A stretch of DNA of 64,000 bases from Microbacterium aurum (GCF_016907815.1 NZ_JAFBCQ010000001.1:620001-684000); one strand, 5' to 3'; counted from the first letter of the stretch, positions 7,099 through 16,386 are shown. The notes: generated by a model not told the origin, from the letters alone. Translations and numbers: made by a program.

Positions 7099-9090
7099 GT
7101 GTCCACCCGCAGCCTCCGCTACGGCGGTCCGGCGATCCTCGTCGTGGCCGCGCTCGCGGCACTGATCGCGGGACTCGCCTACGGCGGCGGCGCGGCGCCC
7201 CTGCTGCTGCTCGACCCGGGACCCATCGTCCGCTGGGGTCTTCCGGTGGCCACGCTGGCGGTCAACCTCTCGGCGGCCACGATGCTCGGCGCGCTCGTGC
7301 TGGCGCTGTTCGCGCTGCGCGCGGGAGAGCGTCCCTTCGACACGGCGCTCGACACGGCATCCGTCGGCGCCGCGGTGTTCACCGTCGCGAGCGGAGCGAC
7401 GGCGTTTCTCACGTTCCTGAGCGTCATCCCCTCGGCCCCGAACGCCGGAGCGGAGTTCGGCGGACAGCTCGGCCGGTTCCTCGTCGACACCGAGCTCGGC
7501 CGCGCCTGGTCGCTCACGACCATCGCCGGCGCCGCCCTCACCGTGCTGACCTTCGCCGTCCGCGGCTGGACGTCGACCCTCATCGTGGCGGTGCTGGCGG
7601 CGGCATCCCTCGTCCCCATCGCGACGCAGGGGCACTCCGGCGAGGAGTCGGGCCACAACACCGCCGTCGTCTCCCTGGCGCTGCACATCATCGCCGCGGC
7701 GGTGTGGCTCGGCGGCGTGCTGCTGCTGGTCGTGCTGCGCCCGCAACTCGACCGCGTGGCGCTCTCGCACGTCCTGACGCGGTACTCCAGCATCGCCCTG
7801 GCCGCGTTCGTCGTCGTGGCGCTGTCGGGCGTCGCGCGCGCCGCGGTGGGCCTGCTGACGTGGGAGAACCTGCTCTCGCCGTACGGGGCGATCCTCGCCG
7901 TGAAGGTCGTCGCCCTGCTCGCGATCGGTGCGCTCGGCGCCCGGTACCGGCGCGGCCTCATCGGACGCATCGGCGCCGACGACGAGAAGGCGACGGATGC
8001 CGCGACCCGCCGCTTCTGGGGCCTCATCGCGCTCGAGCTGGCGTTCATGGGCATCGCGTCCGGGGCTGCGGTGGCGCTGTCGCGCACGCCGCCTCCGGTG
8101 GACACGACGATCGTCGATCAGACACCCGCCATCATCCTCACCGGCTCCCCGCTGCCGCCGGAGCTCACGATCACCGAGTGGCTCACCCGCTGGGACATCG
8201 ACCTGCTGTGGGCGTTCGCGGTGGGCTTCGGCCTGTTCTTCTACCTCGCGGGCGTCTGGCGGCTGCACCGCCGCGGCGACCGGTGGCCGCTCTACCGTAC
8301 GATCCTCTGGGTCTGCGGCATGCTCCTGCTGCTGTGGGTGACGAGCGGCCCGATCAACGCGTACCAGGACTACCTGTTCAGCATCCACATGGTCGGGCAC
8401 ATGCTGCTGTCCATGGCGATCCCGATGCTGCTCGTGTTCGGGGCGCCGGTGACCCTGGCATCCCGCGCCATCGCCAAGCGCGACGACGGCACGCGCGGCG
8501 GCCGGGAGTGGATCCTGTGGGCCGTGCACACCCCGTTCGCGCGCGTCATCACCCACCCCCTGTTCGCAGCGGCGATGTTCATCGGGTCGCTGTGGGCCTT
8601 CTATTACACCGACCTGTTCCGGTGGACCCTGTACGACCACCTCGGGCACGAGTGGATGGTGGCGCACTTCCTCATCTCGGGATACCTGTTCGTGCAGTCA
8701 CTCGTCGGCATCGACCCGGTGCCGCTGCGTTACCCGTATCCGTTCCGGCTGCTGACCCTCATCGGCGTCATGGCGATGCACGCGTTCTTCGGCATCGCGA
8801 TCATGATGTCGACGGGGCTCTTCGTCGCGGAGTGGTTCGGATCCATGGGGCGCACGTGGGGCGACCCGCCGCTCGTGGATCAGTACACCGGCGGCGGCAT
8901 CGCGTGGTCGATCGGGGAGATCCCGACGCTCATCCTCGCGATCACGGTGGCGATCCAGTGGAGCCGGTCGGATGACCGCGCCCAGCGCCGCAGCGACCGG
9001 CACGCCGACCGCACCGGCGACGCCGAGCTCGAGGAGTACAACGCCCGCCTCGCCGCCCTCGCCGAGCGCGACGCCCGCGCCACCCGCTGA
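7099..9090 (+). CDS. CopD-CtaG fusion: copper resistance D / cytochrome c oxidase assembly membrane protein
   Basis: A 663-aa polytopic membrane protein. The N-terminal half (about 10-330) is a CopD-like copper-import domain with conserved membrane His (AAVWLGGVLLLV, HSGEESGHNTAVV). The C-terminal half (about 355-620) is a CtaG/caa3-type domain with SIHMVGHMLLSMAIPMLLVFGAP and HEWMVAHFLISGYLF. Fused CopD-CtaG proteins occur widely in actinobacteria and are thought to deliver copper for cytochrome oxidase maturation. A TAGGCT -10-like element at 7087-7092 ends 6 bp before the GTG, suggesting a leaderless mRNA. Confidence 0.9.
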   Translation: MSTRSLRYGGPAILVVAALAALIAGLAYGGGAAPLLLLDPGPIVRWGLPVATLAVNLSAATMLGALVLALFALRAGERPFDTALDTASVGAAVFTVASGATAFLTFLSVIPSAPNAGAEFGGQLGRFLVDTELGRAWSLTTIAGAALTVLTFAVRGWTSTLIVAVLAAASLVPIATQGHSGEESGHNTAVVSLALHIIAAAVWLGGVLLLVVLRPQLDRVALSHVLTRYSSIALAAFVVVALSGVARAAVGLLTWENLLSPYGAILAVKVVALLAIGALGARYRRGLIGRIGADDEKATDAATRRFWGLIALELAFMGIASGAAVALSRTPPPVDTTIVDQTPAIILTGSPLPPELTITEWLTRWDIDLLWAFAVGFGLFFYLAGVWRLHRRGDRWPLYRTILWVCGMLLLLWVTSGPINAYQDYLFSIHMVGHMLLSMAIPMLLVFGAPVTLASRAIAKRDDGTRGGREWILWAVHTPFARVITHPLFAAAMFIGSLWAFYYTDLFRWTLYDHLGHEWMVAHFLISGYLFVQSLVGIDPVPLRYPYPFRLLTLIGVMAMHAFFGIAIMMSTGLFVAEWFGSMGRTWGDPPLVDQYTGGGIAWSIGEIPTLILAITVAIQWSRSDDRAQRRSDRHADRTGDAELEEYNARLAALAERDARATR

Positions 9091-9134
9091 AGCCGTCGCC
9101 GACGGATGCCGGGCGTCGGGCGCTCGCTCGCAGG

Positions 9135-10259
9135 TCAGTCGGTGGGGGACACCGCGATGGACGCGGTGCCGTCGGGGAGCATCGTGATCGTCCCGGCGAG
9201 GACGAACGGGACGTCCTCGTCCACGTGACGGATCGAGCCGTCGAAGATCGACTGGATGTCCACGACGACGTGCGCGACGGCCTCGGTGCGGCCGATGGCC
9301 CAGTTCGCGCCGTCGGGGGAGAGCACCACGGTCGGCTGCTGCACGATCGACCACACCGGCGGCTCGACGATGCGGTTGCGCACCTCGAGTCCGAACGGGC
9401 AGCCGGTGGGCTTCAGCACCTGCTGCGTCGCGCAATCGGTGAGGAACGACTCCACCTGCTCCTGCACGACCCGGGTGAACTCGGCCGTGGGCTCGGTCTG
9501 GATGTCGACGGGGATGTCCGCCTGCGGCGTGTCGGACAGGACCGCGACGCCGGGGCTCGCCGAGACGGCGGTGTCGACCGAGATCGAGTAGAGGCCGGGG
9601 GAGAAGACCAGCAGCGGCACCGGGTCCAGCGGATCGGCGTCCACGCCCTCGGCGGAGACCTGCCGTGTGTCGATGGCGAACCCGTTGACCGAGAACGCCG
9701 TCGCTCCGCGCAGCGTCAGGTCGACGACCGCGAGCGGGCTCTGCGCGAACCGCCACGTAGGGGCGAGGCCCACCCAGCCCGAGCGCTCCACCTGGAACGT
9801 CGTGGTGCCGGGGTGCCCGCCCGCGGTATAGGTGACGGTGACGTAGACGAGGTCGCCGCGCTCCTCCTCGCCCACGGCGGCGACGTCGGTGAGGGGCGCG
9901 AGGGCGGCGCGGCGCAGCAGCGCCTCGCTCGCCGTGATGGGAAGGCCCGCGGCGTCGAGGTCGGCGGAGTCGATCGGCACGCCCGGGACGGCGAGAGCGT
10001 CGGCGGCGCGGCCCTGGCCGAGCAGGTCGAGGTAGCGGGTGACGAAGGCCGACGGGCTGTACAGGTCCTGGTACGCCACGGCCGTCGTGGCGCCGATCGC
10101 CCCGAGCAGCAGCACGCCGACGACGGCGAGGGCGGTGAGGTCGAACGCCAGGCGCCCGCGCCGGCGACGCGGTCGGCGCGCCTCGGGAACGGGCTCTGCG
10201 GCAGGCGCGCGCGTCGCGGCATCCGCCCGCACCGGCACCGCCGCATCCACCCCGTCCAC
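9135..10259 (-). CDS. Hypothetical membrane-anchored protein
   Basis: A 374-aa protein with a long Ala/Pro- and Arg-rich cytoplasmic N-terminus (residues 1-38), one transmembrane helix at about 41-64 (FDLTALAVVGVLLLGAIGAT) and a roughly 310-residue extracytoplasmic part. The latter starts with YLDLLGQGRAADALAV, like the NTF2-like segment of some actinobacterial membrane proteins, and has one Cys pair (CATQQ...GCPFG). No enzyme motif is visible and I do not recognise the family. It is convergent with the CopD-CtaG gene and divergent from the helicase gene. Confidence 0.6.
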   Translation of the reverse strand: MDGVDAAVPVRADAATRAPAAEPVPEARRPRRRRGRLAFDLTALAVVGVLLLGAIGATTAVAYQDLYSPSAFVTRYLDLLGQGRAADALAVPGVPIDSADLDAAGLPITASEALLRRAALAPLTDVAAVGEEERGDLVYVTVTYTAGGHPGTTTFQVERSGWVGLAPTWRFAQSPLAVVDLTLRGATAFSVNGFAIDTRQVSAEGVDADPLDPVPLLVFSPGLYSISVDTAVSASPGVAVLSDTPQADIPVDIQTEPTAEFTRVVQEQVESFLTDCATQQVLKPTGCPFGLEVRNRIVEPPVWSIVQQPTVVLSPDGANWAIGRTEAVAHVVVDIQSIFDGSIRHVDEDVPFVLAGTITMLPDGTASIAVSPTD

Positions 10260-10302
10260 AGGCTCAGTCTAGGAAACGGATGCTGATAGCTAGCATGTTG
10301 CG

Positions 10303-11679
10303 GTGAGCATCCCCGACCTGTCACCCGAGCAGGAGGAGCTGTTCCGCCTCATCGAGGACACCCGCGAGCACGTGTTCGTGACGGGCCGCGCCGGCACCGG
10401 CAAGTCGACTTTGCTGCAGCACCTGGCCTGGAACACCGACAAGCAGATCGCGGTCTGCGCGCCGACGGGCGTGGCGGCGCTGAACGTCGAGGGGCAGACG
10501 ATCCACTCGCTGTTCCGGCTGCCGATCGGGCTCATCGCCGACAGCGAGCTGGAGCAGTCCGAGCCCGCGCGGCGCATCATGAACGCGATCGACACCCTCG
10601 TCATCGACGAGATCTCGATGGTCAACGCCGACCTGATGGACGCGATCGACCGCTCGCTGCGGCAGGCGCGTCGCCGCCGAGCGGAGCCCTTCGGCGGCGT
10701 GCAGATCGTCATGTTCGGCGACCCGTACCAGTTGTCGCCGGTGCCGCCGCGGGGCGACGAGCTGCGCTACATCCGCGACCACTACCGCTCGTTCTGGTTC
10801 TTCGACGCGCAGGTGTGGGCGGGGCCCTCGACGGACGGGTCGGCGATCCGCTCCGACGGGCTCCTCGACCTCGGGCGGGTCGGGGCGCCGCTGCACATCC
10901 GCGAGCTGCGCGAGATCCATCGGCAGGCGGATGCCGGGTTCAAAGCGATGCTCAACGCGGTCCGCCATGGTGTCGTCACAGCGGAGATCGCGGGGCAGCT
11001 GAACGCGGCCGGGGCGCGCCCGGTGCCGGAGCCGTCGGACGGCGAGCCGCCGATCATCACGCTCGCGACGCGCAACGACATCGTCAACCGCATCAATCAA
11101 CGGCACCTGGAGGCTCTGCCCGGTCCGGTGCAGACGGCCCGCGCCGAGATCAGCGGCGACTTCGGGCGCGGCGAGGCCTATCCCGCCGACACCGACCTGC
11201 AGCTGAAGGTCGGCGCGCAGGTGATGTTCCTGCGCAACGACCTCGGCGGCGCCCGCGCCGACGGCCCCCGCTGGGTGAACGGGTCGATCGGCACCGTCAC
11301 CCGCATCGCGGGCGGCACGGTGCGCGTCGACCTCGACGGGGAGGACGTCGAGGTCGAGCCGACGGTGTGGGAGAAATACCGGTACGCGTACGACCCGGCA
11401 TCCCGCAAGCTCACGCGCGACATCGTCGCGGAGTTCACGCAGTTCCCGCTGCGGCTGGCGTGGGCGGTGACGATCCACAAGTCGCAGGGCAAGACCTACG
11501 ACCGCGCGATCATCGACCTCGGGTCGGGGGCGTTCGCCCCCGGGCAGACCTACGTCGCGCTCTCCCGGTTGACCTCGCTCGACGGGCTCTACCTGTCGCG
11601 GCCGCTGCGGCCGAGCGACATCCTCGTCGACGCCGACGTCCGCCGGTTCATGGCCGGCGTCCGCGCCGCGGGATTCTGA
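10303..11679 (+). CDS. PIF1/RecD-like SF1B DNA helicase
   Basis: A 458-aa superfamily-1 helicase: Walker A GRAGTGKSTLL (about 28-38), VCAPTGVAALNV, Walker B LVIDEISM (about 103-110), GDPYQLSPV (motif III), and the C-terminal motifs HKSQGKTYDRAIIDLG and TYVALSRLTSLDGLYL. This order and the GQTIHSLFRLP segment match PIF1-like 5'-3' helicases that act in replication fork or recombination processes. The start is a GTG with a TAGCAT element just upstream, so the transcript may be leaderless. No accessory domain is present; the protein is short for the family. Confidence 0.88.
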   Translation: MSIPDLSPEQEELFRLIEDTREHVFVTGRAGTGKSTLLQHLAWNTDKQIAVCAPTGVAALNVEGQTIHSLFRLPIGLIADSELEQSEPARRIMNAIDTLVIDEISMVNADLMDAIDRSLRQARRRRAEPFGGVQIVMFGDPYQLSPVPPRGDELRYIRDHYRSFWFFDAQVWAGPSTDGSAIRSDGLLDLGRVGAPLHIRELREIHRQADAGFKAMLNAVRHGVVTAEIAGQLNAAGARPVPEPSDGEPPIITLATRNDIVNRINQRHLEALPGPVQTARAEISGDFGRGEAYPADTDLQLKVGAQVMFLRNDLGGARADGPRWVNGSIGTVTRIAGGTVRVDLDGEDVEVEPTVWEKYRYAYDPASRKLTRDIVAEFTQFPLRLAWAVTIHKSQGKTYDRAIIDLGSGAFAPGQTYVALSRLTSLDGLYLSRPLRPSDILVDADVRRFMAGVRAAGF

Positions 11680-11704
11680 CGGCGACCCGCGCGACCCGCG
11701 CCGG

Positions 11705-12382
11705 TCAGGCGGTAGCGGTCGCGGTGGCGGATGCCGCGGCCTTCGCCGCGGCGAGGTCCACGAACAGGTCGGTGTTGAACTGGTACGCCACGAGGACCTC
11801 GTCGATCACACGCCCGCGCTCGGCGGCATCCCACGGCACGGCGTCCAGCTGCTCCCGGTAGACGTCCTTGAACGCGGCGGGGTCGGCGATCTCGGCGAAG
11901 AGGTAGAACCCGATGCCGTTCGTCTCGAATCCGAACTGGCGGGCCATGAGCTTGCCGATGAACTGGCCGCCGGAGAGGTCGCCGAGGTAGCGCGTGTAGT
12001 GGTGGGCGACGAAGCCGCCCGGCCAGTCGGCGCTGACCTCGTCGATGCGGGCGACGTAGCGCTCGGTGGTCGGCAGCGGCTCGATGCGCTCACGCCAGTC
12101 GTCGCCGATGAGGAACGCGAGGTCGGCCTCGATCGCGGGCAGGCGCGTCAGCTTGTCGCTGATGAACGGCGCGGCGATCGGGTCGAGGCGCATGTGCTCG
12201 GCCGCGCGCTCCAGCGCGTCGTAGATGAACCAGTGCTGCGCGACGAGGGCGACGTAGTCGTCGCGGGTGCCCTTGCCGCGCATGAGGTCGGACATGAAGC
12301 CGGCGTGCTCGCTGCCGGAGTGGGCGTTGCGGGAGCGCTCGCGCAGGGCGGTGGAGAACGGGATCAGCTCGGTCACGTCCAT
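11705..12382 (-). CDS. Biliverdin-producing heme oxygenase (HmuO-like)
   Basis: A 225-aa protein that opens heme to biliverdin, CO and ferrous iron, giving access to heme iron. The proximal His is H21 in RNAHSGSEH, and the distal-helix motif YLGDLSGGQFIG lies at about 130-141. Length matches corynebacterial HmuO, with an extra Ala/Thr-rich tail. A DtxR/IdeR-like box overlaps its promoter region (12398-12416), which predicts repression by iron. The DUF2470 gene next to it in the same orientation fits a heme-iron locus. Confidence 0.92.
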   Translation of the reverse strand: MDVTELIPFSTALRERSRNAHSGSEHAGFMSDLMRGKGTRDDYVALVAQHWFIYDALERAAEHMRLDPIAAPFISDKLTRLPAIEADLAFLIGDDWRERIEPLPTTERYVARIDEVSADWPGGFVAHHYTRYLGDLSGGQFIGKLMARQFGFETNGIGFYLFAEIADPAAFKDVYREQLDAVPWDAAERGRVIDEVLVAYQFNTDLFVDLAAAKAAASATATATA

Positions 12383-12397
12383 CAGTGTAGCTGAAAC

Positions 12398-12416
12398 TAA
12401 GGCTCAACTAACCTGA
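12398..12416 (-). promoter_or_regulatory. DtxR/IdeR-like iron box
   Basis: On the minus strand this 19-mer reads TCAGGTTAGTTGAGCCTTA. It agrees with the DtxR consensus TTAGGTTAGGCTAACCTAA at 13 of 19 positions, with the left half-site (AGGTTAG) intact. It lies 16 bp upstream of the heme oxygenase start, where a bound repressor would block transcription. Confidence 0.55.
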
Positions 12417-12478
12417 AGGTTTCCGATGATGACGATCTGCGTCCGCCCGCGAAGATCTAAGCGAGCGGACGCGGGGCT

Positions 12479-12790
12479 CTACGCGTGCGGACGCGGGGTG
12501 ACGCCCAGACGCGCGCACGCTTCGTCGTAGAGCGCCACGATCTCGCGGCGGACCTCGCGCCGCTCGGTGATCTCGCCCCCAAGCCACGGCACGCGGATGA
12601 CGTCCTCGGCGCCGTCGGCAGTGATGATGTGCCACTGGCCGGCGGCACCGTCGAAGGTGACCATCTCGGAGGAGATGACATCCGGCAGCGGCGAGAAGGC
12701 CCGCGCGATGAGCAGGTTGTCGTCGGCGTGGTCGTCGTTCATGTGACCGAGCACGCCGGTCAGGGCGGCGTCGTCGAAGGTGTGCGGCAT
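12479..12790 (-). CDS. DUF2470 domain protein (heme-associated)
   Basis: A 103-aa stand-alone DUF2470 domain with the characteristic N-terminal GHMNDDHADDNLLIARAF and a downstream VPWLGGEITERREVRREIV. This domain is found at the C-terminus of HugZ-type heme-degrading proteins and as a small free protein beside heme oxygenases in actinobacteria. It lies 97 bp upstream of the heme oxygenase gene on the same strand, so a role in heme binding or handling is likely; no activity is shown. Confidence 0.8.
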   Translation of the reverse strand: MPHTFDDAALTGVLGHMNDDHADDNLLIARAFSPLPDVISSEMVTFDGAAGQWHIITADGAEDVIRVPWLGGEITERREVRREIVALYDEACARLGVTPRPHA

Positions 12791-12889
12791 GGCATAACCC
12801 TAATGATCGGATCGGCGCGTCCGCGTGCCCCCGCGTTCGGACCCGCCCGGGTTGTGATCTACGCTGAAGAGGAACATCGGGGGGTGAGA

Positions 12890-14158
12890 ATGCGGCGTTT
12901 CCACCGCGGCCGGCGTGCCGTTGCCGTCGCCGGCGCGCTGGCGCTCGCCGCTCTGCTCGCCGCGTGCTCCGCGGAGCCCGCGAGCACCCTGACCCTGCCG
13001 GCGCAGGTCGAGGCGTCGCTGCCTGCCGAGACGCAGGCGCAGCTGCAGGCGGCAGTCGAGCAGGCCGTGGCGGCATCCGGAGCCACCGGCGCGGTCGTCG
13101 GCGTGTGGGCGCCGTGGTCGGGCACGTGGCAGGCGGGGGTCGGCACATCGGCACCGGGTGCCGGGGAGGTCACCGCCGCGACCACGTTCAAGGCCGGCGC
13201 GGTCACGCGGGCCATGACCTGCGACGTGCTGTATGGCCTGGCTCACGACGGCGTCGTGGCGCTGAACGACCCCGTCGGCGACTACGTGACGGGGATCGCG
13301 GGCGCCGAGACGACCACCCTCGAGCAGCTCTGCGACTCGACCAGCGGGCTCGCCTCGTACGCCCCGCTCATCGACAGCCGGATGCGGGCAGTGCCCGAGC
13401 GGTCGTGGAACCCGCGGGAACTGCTCGCGTACGGCATCTCGCGCGGCGTCGCCACGACGCCCGGGACGACGTTCGCCGACTCCGACACGAGCTACGTGCT
13501 GCTGGGCCTCGCGCTCGAGCACGCGTCCGGGCGCAGTGCAGCACAGCTGTACGACACGTACGTCTTCGGCCCCGCGGGCATGACGGCGACCGCGTTGCCG
13601 ACCGCCGCCGATGTGGGGCTGAGCGGACTGTGGTCCGGCGATGCCGAGGACGGCAGCGTCGCGTGCGCGGCCCCCGTCGACGTCACGGCAGTCTCGCCGA
13701 CGGCGGGATACACGGCATCCGGCGTCATCAGCGACCTCGCCGACCTGGGGCGGTACGTGCAGGCGCTCGCCGTCGGGGCGCGCGAGTACGACACCGACAA
13801 GCGCTTCGCGAACCCACTGCCGGTCAGCGCCGACGGTCCGTCGTGGTTCACCGCCGACGGCGGCGTCTACCAGGCCGGCAGCCTCGTCGGGCAGTACGGC
13901 TCGATCCTCGGATACCTCACGGCGGCGTTCGCCGACCGCAACACCGGGATGACGGTGGTCGTCGTGCTCAACAATTCCCGCGCCTCGGCCGACCTCGTGC
14001 GCAGCCTCGCGTGGGAGCTGGCCGCCATCGGCTCGAAGGCGCCGGCCGCCGCCGGGCAGACCGCGCCGGACGCGGGCCTGCCGTGGACGGCGGAGGAGAT
14101 GGCGGCGCAGGTCGCCGCCACGGCCGTCTGCCCCCTGCCGGAGGCTCCGGCCGGGTGA
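12890..14158 (+). CDS. Lipoprotein with serine beta-lactamase fold, catalytically degenerate
   Basis: A 422-aa lipoprotein: signal sequence with lipobox LAAC (Cys26). The mature part follows the class C beta-lactamase/DD-peptidase plan, with a DDVLYG-like helix, NDPVGDYV, LCDSTSGLASY and a C-terminal VVVVLNNS strand. The nucleophile motif, normally SxxK in GSVTK, reads GAVTR (103-107), so both Ser and Lys are lost. The YxN motif, normally YSNTNY, reads DSDTSY. The protein is thus predicted to be a pseudoenzyme at the membrane surface. The ATG at 12890 is preferred (GTG at 12884 also possible). The EamA gene starts within its stop codon. Confidence 0.8.
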   Translation: MRRFHRGRRAVAVAGALALAALLAACSAEPASTLTLPAQVEASLPAETQAQLQAAVEQAVAASGATGAVVGVWAPWSGTWQAGVGTSAPGAGEVTAATTFKAGAVTRAMTCDVLYGLAHDGVVALNDPVGDYVTGIAGAETTTLEQLCDSTSGLASYAPLIDSRMRAVPERSWNPRELLAYGISRGVATTPGTTFADSDTSYVLLGLALEHASGRSAAQLYDTYVFGPAGMTATALPTAADVGLSGLWSGDAEDGSVACAAPVDVTAVSPTAGYTASGVISDLADLGRYVQALAVGAREYDTDKRFANPLPVSADGPSWFTADGGVYQAGSLVGQYGSILGYLTAAFADRNTGMTVVVVLNNSRASADLVRSLAWELAAIGSKAPAAAGQTAPDAGLPWTAEEMAAQVAATAVCPLPEAPAG

Positions 14159-15057
14159 ACGCGGGCGCTCCCGTCGCGCCCGGGCTCGCCGCGTCGCCCG
14201 CCACCGGCGCGGTGCTGCTGGTCGTCGCGGGTCTGGCGTGCCAGGAGGTCGGCGCGTCGATCGCGGTGCTGCTGTTCCCGGAGGTCGGCCCCCTCGGCAT
14301 GGTGATGCTGCGGCTGGCGTTCTCGGCGGTGGTGCTGCTCGCGATCGCGCGGCCGCACCTGCGCGGGCACGGTCACGCCGCCTGGACTGCGGTGGTGTCG
14401 TTCGGGCTCGTGCTCGCGCTGATGAACGGGCTGTTCTACCTCGCGCTCGAGCGGCTGCCGCTCGGAGTCACGGTCACGATCGAGGTGCTGGGGCCGCTCG
14501 TCCTGTCGATCATCGCGAGTCGCCGCGCCTCGGCGTGGCTGTGGGCGGGTCTCGCCTTCGCCGGGGTCGTCGCGCTCGGCGGCGGCGGGTGGGACCGGCT
14601 CGATCTGCTCGGCGTGCTGTTCGCCCTCGGCGCTGCGGCGAGCTGGGCGTTCTACATCCTGGCGTCGGCGCGCGTCGGGGCCGCGTTCCCGAAGCTCGAC
14701 GGGCTGGCGCTGGCCATGACGGCGGGGGCGCTCGTCGCACTGCCGTTCGGCATCGCGGATGCCGGTGCCGCGCTCCTGCGTCCCGAGATCCTCGGGCTGG
14801 GTGCGGCGGTGGCCGTTCTCTCCTCCACGCTGCCGTACGCGTTCGAGCTCATTGCGCTGCGGCGACTGGCGGCATCCGCCTTCGCGATCCTCATGAGCCT
14901 CGCCCCGGCGACGGCGTCGCTCGCGGGCTTCGTGCTGCTGGGTCAGCAGCTGAACCTGCTGGAGCTTCTCGGCATCGCGCTCGTGATCGCGGCATCCATC
15001 GGCGCCGTCCGCGCCGCCGGCCGCCACGCCCGCGAGGCCGTCGAGCCGCTGGGGTGA
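14155..15057 (+). CDS. EamA family (RhtA-like) metabolite exporter
   Basis: A 300-aa inner membrane protein with about ten hydrophobic helices in two EamA repeats. Typical motifs are RLAFSAVVLLAI, NGLFYLALERLPLGVTVTIEVLGPL (two adjoining motifs), ASWAFYILASARV and, near the end, MSLAPATASLAGFVLLGQQL. The pattern matches RhtA-type threonine/homoserine exporters, though the substrate is unproven. The GTG start overlaps the stop of the upstream lipoprotein gene (GTGA), implying co-translation. Confidence 0.85.
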   Translation: MNAGAPVAPGLAASPATGAVLLVVAGLACQEVGASIAVLLFPEVGPLGMVMLRLAFSAVVLLAIARPHLRGHGHAAWTAVVSFGLVLALMNGLFYLALERLPLGVTVTIEVLGPLVLSIIASRRASAWLWAGLAFAGVVALGGGGWDRLDLLGVLFALGAAASWAFYILASARVGAAFPKLDGLALAMTAGALVALPFGIADAGAALLRPEILGLGAAVAVLSSTLPYAFELIALRRLAASAFAILMSLAPATASLAGFVLLGQQLNLLELLGIALVIAASIGAVRAAGRHAREAVEPLG

Positions 15058-15165
15058 GGCGGGCGGTGGGTGTGCTCGTCCGTCGCAAAGTGCGGCTATT
15101 CGGCTCTGTGGTCGCGATCTGTGACGGACGAGGGCGCCGCCGCGGGGTCTCGGCGCGGGTGTCGG

Positions 15166-15504
15166 CTACGCCGCGTCCGCCCGCAGCACAGGCACCCGTG
15201 TGAGCACCAGGCCCGCGACGGCCGCTCCGACGCCGCCGATCGCCATGTCGCCGATGGTGTCCTGATAGCCCACGAAGACCTCGTAGGAGATGAAGCGCCG
15301 GCCGGCCCACTCCACCATCTCCCATAGCGCGCTGAGCGCGAGTCCGACCGTCACGGCGACGACGGTGCCCGCCGCCGTGGCATCCGTCGAACGCGACGCG
15401 AGCACAGCTCCGAAACGAGCGAGCGCGAGCATCGCGCACACCGTGAGCACGCCCGTGCCCGCGAAATGCAGCAGCAGGTCCTGGCCAGCGGCATCCGGAG
15501 CCAT
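15166..15504 (-). pseudogene. Polytopic membrane protein (YjdF/DUF2238-like), 5'-truncated
   Basis: A 112-aa frame with about three membrane helices and the motif ALWEMVEWAGRRF, then GYQDTIGDMAIGGVGAAVAGL, resembling the C-terminal half of YjdF/DUF2238-type membrane proteins. The N-terminal helices expected before DLLLHFAGTG are missing. The region overlaps the 3' end of the truncated GT2 frame in another frame, consistent with a deletion that fused the two genes. A start exists at 15504 (ATG), but whether it is used is unknown. Confidence 0.45.
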
Positions 15505-15875
15505 CGGGGACCGTCGATGAATCGCGCCCCGCCCGTGAACGCGGCCACGCGCGGATGCTGCGCGGCGATGTCGACGATGCTCTGCACCCAGGCGGCGGAG
15601 GGGAGGCAATCGGCATCGAGGCGGAGCAGTAGATCGCCTCGAGTGTGATCGTAACCTCGTGCAGCGGCAGCGGGGATACCGGGGGCATCGCATCGCGTGA
15701 CCGTCGCGCCAGCGGCGCGGGCGACGTCGGCGGAGTCATCGGTCGAGCCGTTGTCGACGACGACGATCTCATCGGGCGGTCGTGTCTGCGCCGCGAGCGC
15801 GCGCAGACACCGCCGGAGGGCGACGGCGTCGTCCTTGACGGGGATGACGACCGAGACGATCACGGCGGTGGTCAC
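15351..15875 (-). pseudogene. GT2 glycosyltransferase, C-terminally truncated
   Basis: From the GTG at 15875 (Shine-Dalgarno AGAGGAG upstream) the frame encodes a GT-A family 2 enzyme: VSVVIPVKDDAVALRRCL, IVVVDNGSTDDSADVA, and the metal-binding DAD in LLRLDADCLP. Homology stops after GGARFIDGPRWLR (about 15490). The remaining 45 or so residues read the adjacent membrane gene out of frame and are Cys/Arg-rich. The acceptor half of the transferase is missing, so the gene is probably inactive. Confidence 0.6.
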
Positions 15876-16104
15876 GTTCGCTCCTCTCTGCGGATTCCAT
15901 TCCATCCGGTCGGGCGCGGGGGCTGTAGAGGCTTGCGTCGCGCCCGGCCGCCGGATACGCGAGCGCGCGCCACGTCGCTTCTGCAGGTGGGCCCGGTGCC
16001 GATCATCGGTCGAAGTCGACCGATCGTGCGGTGCGCCGCGTGCGCGGGGGCTTCGCCTGATTGCATGCGAAGGCACCCGTCCGACGCGCCCAGGAAGCTG
16101 CCCG

Positions 16105-16386
16105 ATGCTCATCACCACCGACGAACGCACCCCATCTCCCCGCCGGATGCGGACGCCACGGCAGCGGTGGACGATGTTCGCGCAGCAGCAGCCGACGACG
16201 GCTCAGCTCGTCGTGTTCGTGGCGATCAACACCGGTGTGACCGTGCTGCAGCTGCTGCTCATGCCCGTGTTCAAGGCGACCGTGGCCGGAGGTACCCCGG
16301 ACAGCTTTGCGGAGCGGGAGCACAGCGCGCCCGAGGTGTGGCTCCCGAAGCAGCCACCGGGTGGGTGGGGCGGCCCGGCACGCTGA
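16105..16386 (+). pseudogene. GtrA-like small membrane protein, truncated
   Basis: A 93-aa frame. The N-terminus (RQRWTMFAQQQPTTAQLVVF, then VAINTGVTVLQLLLMPVFK) matches the first helix of a GtrA-like membrane protein family common in actinobacteria. The expected three further helices are absent; a short Gly/Pro-rich tail ends 100 bp before the left end of the Tn7-like element. Truncation by the transposon insertion or by an earlier event are both possible. Confidence 0.4.

Noticed and set aside
7021..8667. A 548-codon minus-strand open frame opposite copD-ctaG
   Set aside because: It is a GC-driven shadow of a gene with clear membrane-protein motifs on the other strand.
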